Shown in pieces: positions 16,681 to 24,983 of a stretch of 64,000 nt of DNA. Made by a program: the position numbers and the translations under genes. Below the pieces are notes generated by a model that was not told the origin of the DNA, did not search any database, and saw nothing but the letters and a program-made list of their open reading frames with translations. This DNA comes from Bin5 sp009843665 (lineage in GTDB: Bacteria; Chloroflexota; Anaerolineae; Caldilineales; Caldilineaceae): NCBI GenBank assembly GCA_965220285.1, contig OZ244818.1, positions 2,852,001-2,916,000 on the forward strand. The letters are read 5' to 3'. How positions within the stretch are numbered: the first letter of the stretch is position 1; every line of letters begins with the position of its first letter.

Positions 16681-17415
16681 ACGGTTCCCCCCCAAATCAC
16701 AGTTCAGACAACCGCCCACCTTTTCGCCCTCAGCGGCCAACCCATCCCCCTCCTGTCTGACCAAGCCCCGCCACCCTCCCGCCCGCAGTAAACAGAACCC
16801 CCCAATAGACAACGAACGATCGCCTACCATCCTGAAAATCCTTATCAATCCTGCAAATCCTGATTCAGACAACGCCCGCAACTGCAGTCAATCCCCTAAA
16901 TCCCCCCAAATCACGGTTCCCCCCCAAATCACAGTTCAGACAACCGCCCACCTTTTCGCCCTCAGCGGCCAACCCATCCCCCTCCTGTCTGACCAAGCCC
17001 CGCCACCCTCCCGCCCGCAGCAAACAGAACCCCCCAATAGACAACGAACGATCGCCTACCATCCTGAAAATCCTTATCAATCCTGCAAATCCTGATTCAG
17101 ACAACGCCCGCAACTGCAGTCAATCCCCTAAATCCCCCCAAATCACGGTTCCCCCCAAATCACATTTCAGACAACCGCCCACCTTTTCGCCCTCAGCGGC
17201 CAACCATCCCCCTCCTGACTGACCAAACCCCGCCACCCTCCCGCCCGCAGCAAACAGAACCCCCCAATAGACAACGAACGATCGCCTACCATCCTGAAAA
17301 TCCTTATCAATCCTGCAAATCCTGATTCAGACAACGCCCGCAACTGCAGTCAATCCCCTAAATCCCCCCAAATCACGGTTCCCCCCCAAATCACAGTTCA
17401 AACAACCCTCGCCTC
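16681..17415. repeat. Tandem repeat, about 232 bp x 3
   Basis: The marker ACCGCCCACCTTTTCGCCC starts at 16711, 16943 and 17174, giving periods of 232 and 231 bp, and the units are almost identical. Each unit contains an R1 repeat, a C-rich segment, and a block of ATCCT boxes spaced 9-10 bp apart (about 16828-16870, 17058-17101, 17290-17333). No reading frame explains it. Confidence 0.9.
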
Positions 17416-17543
17416 GTGCCATCACACCCCACCCCCTGAAATCAAAAGAGCCCACCCCTCAAAAGCGTTGCCAAACTTGCACCGGTGCCTTACACTCACA
17501 AGACCGTGGAACAGACACCCATCAGCTCTCGTCTACAGTTGCT

Positions 17544-19358
17544 ATGGGCGACCCCACAATGACTCCGAGAAAAGAACAAGTCGACTGGAAAATCGGCATC
17601 AAGCAGTGCCCCTGCGGCCAGCCCAACCACCTCCACGAAACGCACTGCGTCAGATGTGGAGCTGGCTTCGGCGGCGCCCGCACTCGCCGGCCCTTCAGAA
17701 TGAGACGGCTCTATAGATTCCTGCTCCTCACAGCGCTGGCCGTCTACTTCACCCTATATCTGTCCGCCCCACGAATCCCACAACAGCAGTCCATCGCTCT
17801 TGCCCGCAACACACAAGCAAATCTCAAGATCATGGAGGACCGGCTCCTGGCTCTGTCGAGCGAGTTGGACTGGAGAAAGCTGAAATTCAGCAATGACACC
17901 ACTGCTGAAGAACTGATTCTCACCCTGGAAACCAAAATCCAGGAGCTGGCACAGCAGTTCGCGAACCGCAACGCTGAGAAAAACCAGGCCGACCCAACGT
18001 CGCACCAGAACGAAGCCCAAGTCCACCGCAGCCAAGAGCAGACCGCCAGCCCGACCCCGACAGCAATCCCAACCCCCACCAGGATCACCATCAACAAAGT
18101 GCTGGTCGTCCATGTCCAGCTGGGCAACGTTCGCACAGGTCCCGGAATGAACTACGACATCATCGGCAAGGTCCAGGAGGGGGACCGGTTGGTCGAAATA
18201 GTAGACGAATCGGGCGGATGGTACAGATTCTGTTGTGTGGACGGCGACACACTTGGGTGGTTGCACAGCAGTCTGGTTACCGCATTTCACACCGGCGCCG
18301 GGCCGCCCCCGCACCTCAATGCAGACCCCTACTACCAGAAATACCTGGATGCAGGCGGCATACCGATTCTGGCCCCCGAATCAGTTTCGGACGAGGAACT
18401 ACGGCGAACGCAGGCCACCCTCTTCGGCATGGTCGCCGACCGCCCTGACCTGCTCGACGTGCTGGTATCGCAGAACATCAGGATCCTGCTATACGACAGA
18501 GAAAGGGGTGGGCCTTCGCAGTTGCCCGAATTTTCCGACGATGCTGATTCCAAATTCTCGGGCGTGTTCGCTGAAACATCCTATGGCGGAGCCGTGGCCG
18601 CCCCCGCAATGACAACCTATCACTGCAACGAAACACTGATTCATGAAATAGCCCACGCTCTGGACTATGCGATTCGTATCCATGAATGGGAGACCAATCG
18701 CGAGCCAGAATTCAAGCAGGCTCGTAATCAAGCCTATCTGAGCGCCATGAAGGCTGGACTGTGGGCCGGCAGGTACGAATCCACCGTGAGCCACGAATAC
18801 TGGGCCGAAATGGTAGTACACTGGCTTCGCCCCGACCTGTTTCGCACCCAATTCGGACTGAGTGACCTGTCGGAGTACGACGGCAAGGCCGCCCGCCTGA
18901 TTGAACACTATTTGGGCAACCCGACCCTGCCTGACTTCTGTCAGACCAGGCAGTTCTTCATCAGGGGCAGAGTGCTGGATCACAGAGGAAATCCACTGCC
19001 GGAAGTGTGGGTCACACTATCCGCTTGGAGACAGGAGGGTGAGCGCTTTAGGTCGCTTCGCCGCCATCCGGATGTAGTGGCCAAACGGACCGGGCCGGAC
19101 GGCAGATTCTGGATTGTAGAGGCCGTGGACCCCGGCCTGCTCGAAGCAGCCGACTTCTTCGCCCTCGGGATATGGCGAGGCGAACCCGCCGACCGTTCGG
19201 CTGCCTGTTCCATAGCAGGATTTGCCGGCCAAAACAAGACGGCAGTCAAGCACTTGGACCAGGAACTCCGCGTCGAGGTGACTGGCCAGGACCTGAGCGG
19301 ATACACCATAACCATCCCCACCGGATTCGACTGGTCCCCCCTGATAGAATGTCAGTAA
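17544..19358 (+). CDS. Membrane-anchored zinc-ribbon/SH3b/metallopeptidase-like protein
   Basis: A 604-residue multidomain protein. Residues ~24-41 hold CPCG and CVRCG, a zinc-ribbon-like N-terminus that should stay in the cytoplasm. One membrane segment follows (LYRFLLLTALAVYFTLYLSA). Next come a coiled-coil region (~90-145), a Pro/Thr linker, and an SH3b domain (~188-248: VQLGNVRTGPGMNYDIIGKV, GWYRFC, LGWLHSSLV). The peptidase-like part has HEIAH at 367-371 and, about 60 residues on, SHEYWAEM, whose Glu could be the third metal ligand. The last ~100 residues (RGRVLDHRGNPLPEVWVTL) form a carboxypeptidase-regulatory Ig-like fold. The set suggests a surface protease binding wall or glycan material; substrate unknown. 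Confidence 0.75.
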   Translation: MGDPTMTPRKEQVDWKIGIKQCPCGQPNHLHETHCVRCGAGFGGARTRRPFRMRRLYRFLLLTALAVYFTLYLSAPRIPQQQSIALARNTQANLKIMEDRLLALSSELDWRKLKFSNDTTAEELILTLETKIQELAQQFANRNAEKNQADPTSHQNEAQVHRSQEQTASPTPTAIPTPTRITINKVLVVHVQLGNVRTGPGMNYDIIGKVQEGDRLVEIVDESGGWYRFCCVDGDTLGWLHSSLVTAFHTGAGPPPHLNADPYYQKYLDAGGIPILAPESVSDEELRRTQATLFGMVADRPDLLDVLVSQNIRILLYDRERGGPSQLPEFSDDADSKFSGVFAETSYGGAVAAPAMTTYHCNETLIHEIAHALDYAIRIHEWETNREPEFKQARNQAYLSAMKAGLWAGRYESTVSHEYWAEMVVHWLRPDLFRTQFGLSDLSEYDGKAARLIEHYLGNPTLPDFCQTRQFFIRGRVLDHRGNPLPEVWVTLSAWRQEGERFRSLRRHPDVVAKRTGPDGRFWIVEAVDPGLLEAADFFALGIWRGEPADRSAACSIAGFAGQNKTAVKHLDQELRVEVTGQDLSGYTITIPTGFDWSPLIECQ

Positions 19359-20096
19359 CCGACATGGCAACTGTTTGCCCCATTCCACAAGATCCTTGCG
19401 CCGCCCCAGGCGCCGCGCAGCAGAACTGGCAGCACAGACGCCCGGCCGCGGCTCAGCAATCACGGTTAATCCCCTAAATCCCCCCAAATCACAGTGCAGA
19501 CAAACGCACGCGGCGAAATCATTAGATATCGTTTTGTTTTCACAGACCCATCCAATACCATAAATTGGCCGTCATCTCTTACTCTTCTAACAGCCTCTAA
19601 GTGACTGAAGCACGTCGGCCTTACTCCTCATGTTGGAAGGATACGGGGATCATCTTCGTGCAATTCAAGACTCTGCCCCATTGAAGCCCGGCTCCCGTGG
19701 AAATTCAGTCACAACACTCGACAAGCTGGCCAGCAACCTCTCTTTCAGCATTGACACAGTTGCAGTTACAAGTGAACTTCAGAGCTCTGCTGAACCGGAA
19801 TCTCGTGTGCGCTTACTTCTATCGACTTTCGAGCCTATCGAGCCGCACTGGTACCCTGAAGGCTATACGCTTGCAGAAAGTCTGTGTTCCGCTATCGCCA
19901 GACGTGCTTCATGGATTCAGGAGGTGGACCGTTCGCTACGCAACCATGGCACGCAATATGGCGCGATTGTTGGTGCCATGGAAAATGTCCGCCTTCAATT
20001 CTGCTGGCGTAACGGCCTGCCTGGCAGGCGCCTTGTCCGCATCGCCAATCTGCGTTCACTCGTCAAGTCCCAATCTACCAATTGCGGAGGATTATC
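19359..20096. other. Intergenic region with one R1 repeat
   Basis: One R1 copy lies at about 19455-19503 (TTAATCCCCTAAATCCCCCC and CAGTGCAGACAA). The remaining ~590 bp have open frames of up to 180 codons in two frames, but with no recognisable content, no ribosome-binding site and no typical codon use. I see no gene. Confidence 0.5.
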
Positions 20097-20411
20097 ATGT
20101 TTACGCCGGACGATCCGAAAAACAGAAGCGGCCGCGGGAGCACCAAGTGGCCGACCGTGGCCGCGCTGCTGATACTGCTCATCGCCACCGCGGCCGGCTG
20201 GAACTGGGTTTGGGGCCTGTTCTTCCTCTACTGGTCACTTATCAGCTTCGTCGCGCGCCAGACCTTTATCGTGCAGGTCATCCACCGGGACGAACATCCC
20301 GTTCTTTTCCACCTGGTCAGCATCTCGTGGGTGCTCCTGTCCGTGCTCATGGTACTCTACGACCTTTTTCCCGCAACCGCCGCACTGTGGCTGGGAGGTG
20401 CTGAAGGCTGA
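20097..20411 (+). CDS. Small membrane protein, two transmembrane segments
   Basis: A 104-residue protein. The start MFTPDDPKNRSGRGSTKW is preceded by GCGGAGGATTATC, a good ribosome-binding site, which decides for 20097 over the earlier in-frame ATG at 20082. The protein shows hydrophobic segments WPTVAALLILLIATAAGW, GLFFLYWSLISFV and HLVSISWVLLSVLMVLY, so two to three membrane helices. It contains no catalytic motif. It overlaps the broken Rieske gene by 14 bp and was probably its operon partner. Confidence 0.6.
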   Translation: MFTPDDPKNRSGRGSTKWPTVAALLILLIATAAGWNWVWGLFFLYWSLISFVARQTFIVQVIHRDEHPVLFHLVSISWVLLSVLMVLYDLFPATAALWLGGAEG

Positions 20412-20907
20412 GTCCGCAACCATGCCGGTTCTGCCGGTCGCAGCGTATACGTCGCAGGCCTGGTACGACCTGGAGCAGGCCCGCATCTTCTCCCGCACGT
20501 GGGCCTGCTCCGGTTTCGTGGAGGAGATCACCGAACCCGGCCACTATCTCGCAGTACAGGACGGCCTGAACGGCATCTCTATCGTCATGGGAGAGGACCG
20601 GAAGCTGCGCGCCTTCCACAACATCTGTCGCCATCGCGGCACCCAGCTATTGCGCGCGGTGGGCAAGACGCGCAAGATGATCGTCTGCCCCTACAATGAC
20701 TGGACCTGCGACCTCGAGGGCAAGCTGCGCGTCATCCCCGACCGCCGCCGCGCCTTCGCCGGCGTCGATCTCGACGGCCTGGACCTGAAACCGGCCGCGG
20801 TCGCGCGCTGGCGCGGTATGCTGTGGGTGCATCCCAGCGCCGACGCCGCCCCCACCGAAGTCGACATCAAACAGATCCCCCCCGATTGTCTGCATGACCC
20901 CGGCTGA
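20398..20907 (+). pseudogene. Truncated Rieske ring-hydroxylating oxygenase alpha subunit
   Basis: A 169-residue N-terminal part of a Rieske [2Fe-2S] oxygenase. YTSQAWYDLEQARIFSRTW leads into the Rieske domain with the first ligand pair in CRHRGTQLL. The second pair, normally CPYHxW, reads CPYNDW, so the second His ligand is replaced by Asn. The catalytic mononuclear-iron domain (about 200 more residues) is missing, and the frame stops after PPDCLHDPG, straight before a repeat block. Both defects mean no active oxygenase. The start could be GTG 20398 or ATG 20422; neither has a convincing ribosome-binding site. Confidence 0.75.
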
Positions 20908-20924
20908 AACGTAACAATCGGGCT

Positions 20925-21315
20925 GGTCACCGCCCCGCGCTCCCACCTCCCCGTCCCCAAATGATAAGGAATCCCAGAACCGGTTCGCCTGCAATCACAC
21001 TTAATCTCCTAAATCCCCCCAAATCACGGTTCAGACAACCGCCCGAACCGCCCCGCGCGCCCACCTCCCCGTCCCCAAATGATAAGGAATCCCAGAACCG
21101 GTTCGCCTGCAATCACGCTTAATCTCCTAAATCCCCCCAAATCACGGTTCCCCCCAAATCACGGTTCAGACAACCACCAGAACCGCCCCGCGCTCCCACC
21201 TCCCCGTCCCCCCAATCATAAGGAATCCCAGTACCGGTTCGCCTGCAATCACACTTAATCTCCTAAATCCCCCCAAATCACGGTTCCCCCCCAAATCACA
21301 GTTCAGACAACAGAA
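20925..21315. repeat. Tandem repeat, 118-136 bp x 3, with R1 units
   Basis: The marker CAGAACCGGTTCGCCTGC (CAGTACCGG in the last copy) begins at 20975, 21093 and 21229. Each copy continues with AATCACACTTAATCTCCTAA and the R1 core ending in CAGACAAC. The third unit is longer because the R1 core is partly doubled. It directly follows the truncated Rieske gene, so repeat spread may have caused the truncation. Confidence 0.88.
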
Positions 21316-21502
21316 GAAGCAGCCCACCAAAAACTAACAACCCCCTTGACAATTCACCCATCCCAAAGTACACTAACCCCACTACCTCGCATGTTTCCCC
21401 ATGTAGGTATGACTTCGTGGCTGGCCGGACGGTATCACACGTTTACCCCATCCATCCCAACAAACGATGGACGGCGGCCACATGCCATGGAGGAACATAC
21501 CT

Positions 21503-22549
21503 ATGGCCAGAACACCATGTAAAGGCATCAAAAAAGACGGCACCCCCTGCCAGGGCCACGGCCTGCCCCAGTACGACGGCCTCTGCATCGCCCACGGACC
21601 CACCCCCGACCAGACCCACCAGTGGCGCTCCCTCGGCGGCCAGAACTCCTCCACCGCCGCACGCCTCGACAAACGCATCCCCGCACGCCTCAAAAACGCC
21701 ATCGACCGCATCGACGACGGCATGGCCCGCGTTCTCGATGGCACGCTCTCCCCCGCCGCCTTCTCCGCAGTCTGCCGCGGCGCCAAAGCCCTCGTCGACC
21801 TCTATCGCCTCGCCGACCAGGACATGGAAACCATCCGCAGCGAAGAGACCGAACAGGCAGCCGCCGGAATAACCGGCGTCCGCGCCAACCTCGAGCTCCT
21901 CGAAACTATCGACGCAGTCTCCGCCCGCCAGAACCAGTACCGCAGCCAGTCCCTCGTCGACCAGGGCCTCGCCGAGCTCGTACCATCCTCCGACCCACAC
22001 CAACCACCGCAAACCGTCCTCACCGAAGAAGGCCGCCGCCGCTTCGGCTACCGCCGCGCCTGTACCATCACACAGAAGGAAATCGACGACTGGCATGAGG
22101 TCCTCGACGATATACGTACAATCTCTTACGATGAACGCTGCGACAGGGTCCAGGAACTGGTCGCCATCCACAGCACCGTCCTGGACGCACGCGAAGACCT
22201 CACGCTTGAGCCCTCGCCCCCTACCGACCCCTTGACCGGCCAGCCCATGACCGCACCGCCGGCCTGCGTGCAAGCCAGCCTGACGTCAAAGTATGACGCC
22301 CCCAGCGCCGCCCCCTCCGCAGAATTCCTGGAGAATCGACTGAACCAGGTCACTGACCTGATCTTCAAGGCCATGGGGAAGGATAGGGCAGAAATGGTTG
22401 GCCTGGACGACCCGGACGACCTGGACGAACCTGACGACCTGGACGACATCCCGTCTCCGCAGGGCGAGGCCCCCGGTTCCGACCTCGCTTCAGCAGCAAC
22501 TGTCAGCACAAACGGAGAAACGCCCCGTTCGGAACCATCCTGGCCATAG
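21503..22549 (+). CDS. Unknown protein with phage-type Cys/His motif
   Basis: A 348-residue protein. MARTPCKGIKKDGTPCQGHG followed by GLCIAHGPT forms a C-x9-C-x11-C-x2-H pattern common in small putative zinc-binding proteins of phage and mobile-element regions. The start at 21503 is preceded by GGAGGAACATACCT; an earlier in-frame ATG lacks such a site. The middle is helical (ARLKNAIDRIDDGMARVLDG, GAKALVDLYRLADQDMETI). The C-terminal third is acidic and repetitive (DDPDDLDEPDDLDDIPS), hence likely disordered. Function is unknown; a role linked to DNA packaging or replication in a lost element is only a guess. Confidence 0.65.
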   Translation: MARTPCKGIKKDGTPCQGHGLPQYDGLCIAHGPTPDQTHQWRSLGGQNSSTAARLDKRIPARLKNAIDRIDDGMARVLDGTLSPAAFSAVCRGAKALVDLYRLADQDMETIRSEETEQAAAGITGVRANLELLETIDAVSARQNQYRSQSLVDQGLAELVPSSDPHQPPQTVLTEEGRRRFGYRRACTITQKEIDDWHEVLDDIRTISYDERCDRVQELVAIHSTVLDAREDLTLEPSPPTDPLTGQPMTAPPACVQASLTSKYDAPSAAPSAEFLENRLNQVTDLIFKAMGKDRAEMVGLDDPDDLDEPDDLDDIPSPQGEAPGSDLASAATVSTNGETPRSEPSWP

Positions 22550-23144
22550 CAGGCCGGGAATCTGTCAAAAGCAAATAAAATATAACAGAAATTCGCCACC
22601 ACATGAGCAGCGGCTGTATTCCCCTACCCTTCACCCACCCGCCAACACCCCGCCTACGCCCCAAAACACCCCCACAGCCCCCCTCAACCCCCAAAATCGC
22701 CCCCCAACCGCCCCGCCCACCCACCTTAACCCCAAAAACATCTCACCCAACCCCCACCAACCCCGCCAAACCATCCCCACCCCAATTCCCCCCTCAATCT
22801 CTCGTAAACTCTCACCAACTCTTGTAAACACTCGTTTCGACTCTTCCACGTCAGCGAGACACCCGCCATCACAGTTAATCCCCTGAATCCCCCCAAATCT
22901 CAGTTCAGACAATCTCTCGTCCAACTCCCGCCTCCACCCCCTACCTGTAGGTTCCCTGCCCGCGCAGCGCAATTGGGAAGGCACCGCCGGCCGTTGAAAG
23001 CCGCATCCTGAGATATGCTGGAAAACTTCGATCCGGTTTTCCGATCTCTCCCGGACTGACATAATTCTGGGACAATTCACCTCTATCATGGAAAGCGTAC
23101 GAGGGACAGGCCCTCAAAAAGCCATAGAGAAACGAGGTGAAAAA
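22550..23144. other. C-rich intergenic region with decamer array and R1 repeat
   Basis: About 22620-22800 is a strongly strand-asymmetric, C-rich and G-poor run. It is followed by a five-unit decamer array (22801-22850) and an R1 copy (about 22868-22915). The lipoprotein gene begins after a further ~230 bp. No gene is seen. Confidence 0.6.
22801..22850 (-). repeat. Decamer array, 5 units
   Basis: Five 10-bp units in strict register, each starting CTC or CTT: CTCGTAAACT, CTCACCAACT, CTTGTAAACA, CTCGTTTCGA, CTCTTCCACG. On the minus strand the units read like ACGAGAGTTT, the same type as the array at 48058-48097. An R1 repeat lies next to it, as there. Confidence 0.85.
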
Positions 23145-24611
23145 ATGAACAACCGCAAAACGAAGTGGAAGTTTACCTACACGCTGGCCATAGTCGTTCT
23201 GGCCGTCAGCATGATGGTAGCCGCTAGCTGTTACCGGACAGTCAATAGCAACACCGGCCAGGGCGCAGGCAGCGTCACCGAAAGTCGGGGTGAACACGGC
23301 AGCCGCGGCCAAGGCAGAGGAGAAGGCAGCGGCGAACACGGCAGCGGAGGCGAGAGCGGTAGTGAAGGTAGCGAAGGCGGCGCAGCCGGCAGCGAAGAAG
23401 GCGGCAACGCCCTCGCCCTCGACGAGACCTTCGACATGGTCCGCGCCGGCGCCCGCCTCATCATGAGCTACGACGCGGCCGCCAACGCCTTTGTCGGCTC
23501 CGTCGCCAACACCACCGACGCCACCCTGACCCGGGTACGCATCGAGGTCCACCTGTCCAACGGCATCGAGCTCGGCCCCACAACGCCGACCGACCTGGCC
23601 CCCGGTGAGATCCTGGATGTCGTTCTCCCCGCCTCAACGCAGTCCTTCTACGGCTGGACGCCCCATGCCGAGGTCGGCGCAAGTGAAGGCGGCGGCGAAG
23701 GCAGCGGCAGCGAAGGCAGCGGTGAACACGGCAGTGGCGGAGAAGGCAGTGGCGGAGAAGGCAGTGGCGGAGAAGGCAGTGGCGAATCCGGCAGCGGTGA
23801 GGGCAGCGGTGAGAGCGGAGACCCCTCCAGCCCCATCCTCGCCCTCGACGAAAGCTGGGACGGCGTCGTCAACGGTGTGAGAACCGCCATGTCCTACGAC
23901 CCCGCAGCCAGGATCTTCTCAGGCATCGTCGAGAATACGACCGACCAGACCCTCTGCTTCGTGCAGATCGAGCTGAACCTCAAGCAGGGAACGACGACCG
24001 TCGTCGAGCTCGGACCGCAGCCCGTGGGCGACCTGGCCCCCGGCGCACAGACCACCGTCGAGCTGCGCGTCGCCGATGAGCCAACCGCTGTCGGCGTAGC
24101 CTACGACGCCTGGGAGATTCACCCGGAAACCTTCGCCTGTGGCGGCCCCGGCCCTGTCAACACCGAAGGCAACGGCGGCGAGGGTGGCAGCGAAGCCGGT
24201 GGCGAGCAGCATGGCGCTGAAGGCGGCAACGCCCTCGCCCTAGACGAGACCTTCGACATGGTCCGTGCCGGCGCTCGCCTCATCATGAGCTACGATGCGG
24301 CCGCCAACGCCTTTGTCGGCACCGTCGCCAACACCACCAACGCCACCCTGACCCGGGTACGCATCGAGGTCCACCTGTCCAACGGTATCGAGCTTGGCCC
24401 CACAACGCCGACCGATCTGGCCCCAGGTGAGATCCTGGGCGTGATTCTCCCCGCATCAACGCAGCCCTTCGACGGCTGGACGCCCCATGCCGAGGTCGGC
24501 GCCAGCGAAGGCGGCGGCGAACATGGCAGCGGTGGTGGCGAAGGCAGCGGTGAACACGGCGGCAGCAGCGGTGGCGAGGGACGCGGCGAGCACGGCGGCG
24601 GTGGCGGCTAA
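23145..24611 (+). CDS. Lipoprotein with three FxLYD-like modules and Gly/Ser/Glu/His-rich linkers
   Basis: A 488-residue protein. The start MNNRKTKWKFTYTLAIVVLA is preceded by GAGGTGAAAAA, which favours 23145. The signal peptide ends MMVAASC, a lipobox, so the protein is surface-anchored by lipid. Three ~95-residue modules follow, each opening ALDE(T/S)(F/W)D and containing MSYD, then (V/I)xNTT and LAPG; they resemble FxLYD-type beta-sandwich modules. The first and third are almost identical (GARLIMSYDAAANAFVG in both); the middle one is diverged. Linkers are built from GEGSGEHGSGGEGSG-like units rich in His and Glu, which could bind metal ions. Its task is unknown. Confidence 0.78.
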   Translation: MNNRKTKWKFTYTLAIVVLAVSMMVAASCYRTVNSNTGQGAGSVTESRGEHGSRGQGRGEGSGEHGSGGESGSEGSEGGAAGSEEGGNALALDETFDMVRAGARLIMSYDAAANAFVGSVANTTDATLTRVRIEVHLSNGIELGPTTPTDLAPGEILDVVLPASTQSFYGWTPHAEVGASEGGGEGSGSEGSGEHGSGGEGSGGEGSGGEGSGESGSGEGSGESGDPSSPILALDESWDGVVNGVRTAMSYDPAARIFSGIVENTTDQTLCFVQIELNLKQGTTTVVELGPQPVGDLAPGAQTTVELRVADEPTAVGVAYDAWEIHPETFACGGPGPVNTEGNGGEGGSEAGGEQHGAEGGNALALDETFDMVRAGARLIMSYDAAANAFVGTVANTTNATLTRVRIEVHLSNGIELGPTTPTDLAPGEILGVILPASTQPFDGWTPHAEVGASEGGGEHGSGGGEGSGEHGGSSGGEGRGEHGGGGG

Positions 24612-24681
24612 GGACTGCAACGCCCCGTAATGCCCCTCGCGTTCGTAGCGAGCAACCGCTTCACTGACAGAGAGCAAGATC

Positions 24682-24712
24682 AGATGCGGCGCCCACAAGT
24701 GGCGCCGCATCT
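24682..24712 (+). terminator. Strong hairpin after the FxLYD-like lipoprotein gene
   Basis: A perfect 12-bp inverted repeat, AGATGCGGCGCC / GGCGCCGCATCT, with loop CACAAGT, lies 70 bp after the stop codon. No T-run follows, so it may act with other factors. The loop places it in the CACAAG hairpin family. Confidence 0.5.
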
Positions 24713-24832
24713 GCCTTGCCACCGGCACCTTTCCCATGACCTCACCTCGTCTTCCACCATCTGAAACCGTCCTTCGCGGCGACTAAACCGAATTCCTCCC
24801 CTGCAACGCCCGCTTCAGACACCCATCAACGA

Positions 24833-24900
24833 CCCCTGACCCCTGACCACTGACCCCTGCAGTTCACTAAAAACTAGAAACTAGAAACTAAAAACTAGAG
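24833..24900. repeat. Heptamer arrays (ACTGACC type, then ACTAAAA type)
   Basis: CCTGACC, CCTGACC, ACTGACC and CCTGCAG are followed, after TTC, by ACTAAAA, ACTAGAA, ACTAGAA, ACTAAAA and ACTAGAG. Both heptamer types stand side by side here, in the gap before the acetyltransferase-like gene. Confidence 0.88.
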
Positions 24901-24983
24901 CCCAAAAACTTCCCTTGCAACACGCCCCCCAATCGAGTACAATACCCCCATACCTATCGCTATCCGTTCAGGAGAACGCCCAT

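Noticed and set aside
19630..20172. A 180-codon frame before the small membrane protein gene
   Set aside because: Overlapping alternative frames, no ribosome-binding site, no recognisable content; the well-placed GGAGG site belongs to the start at 20097.
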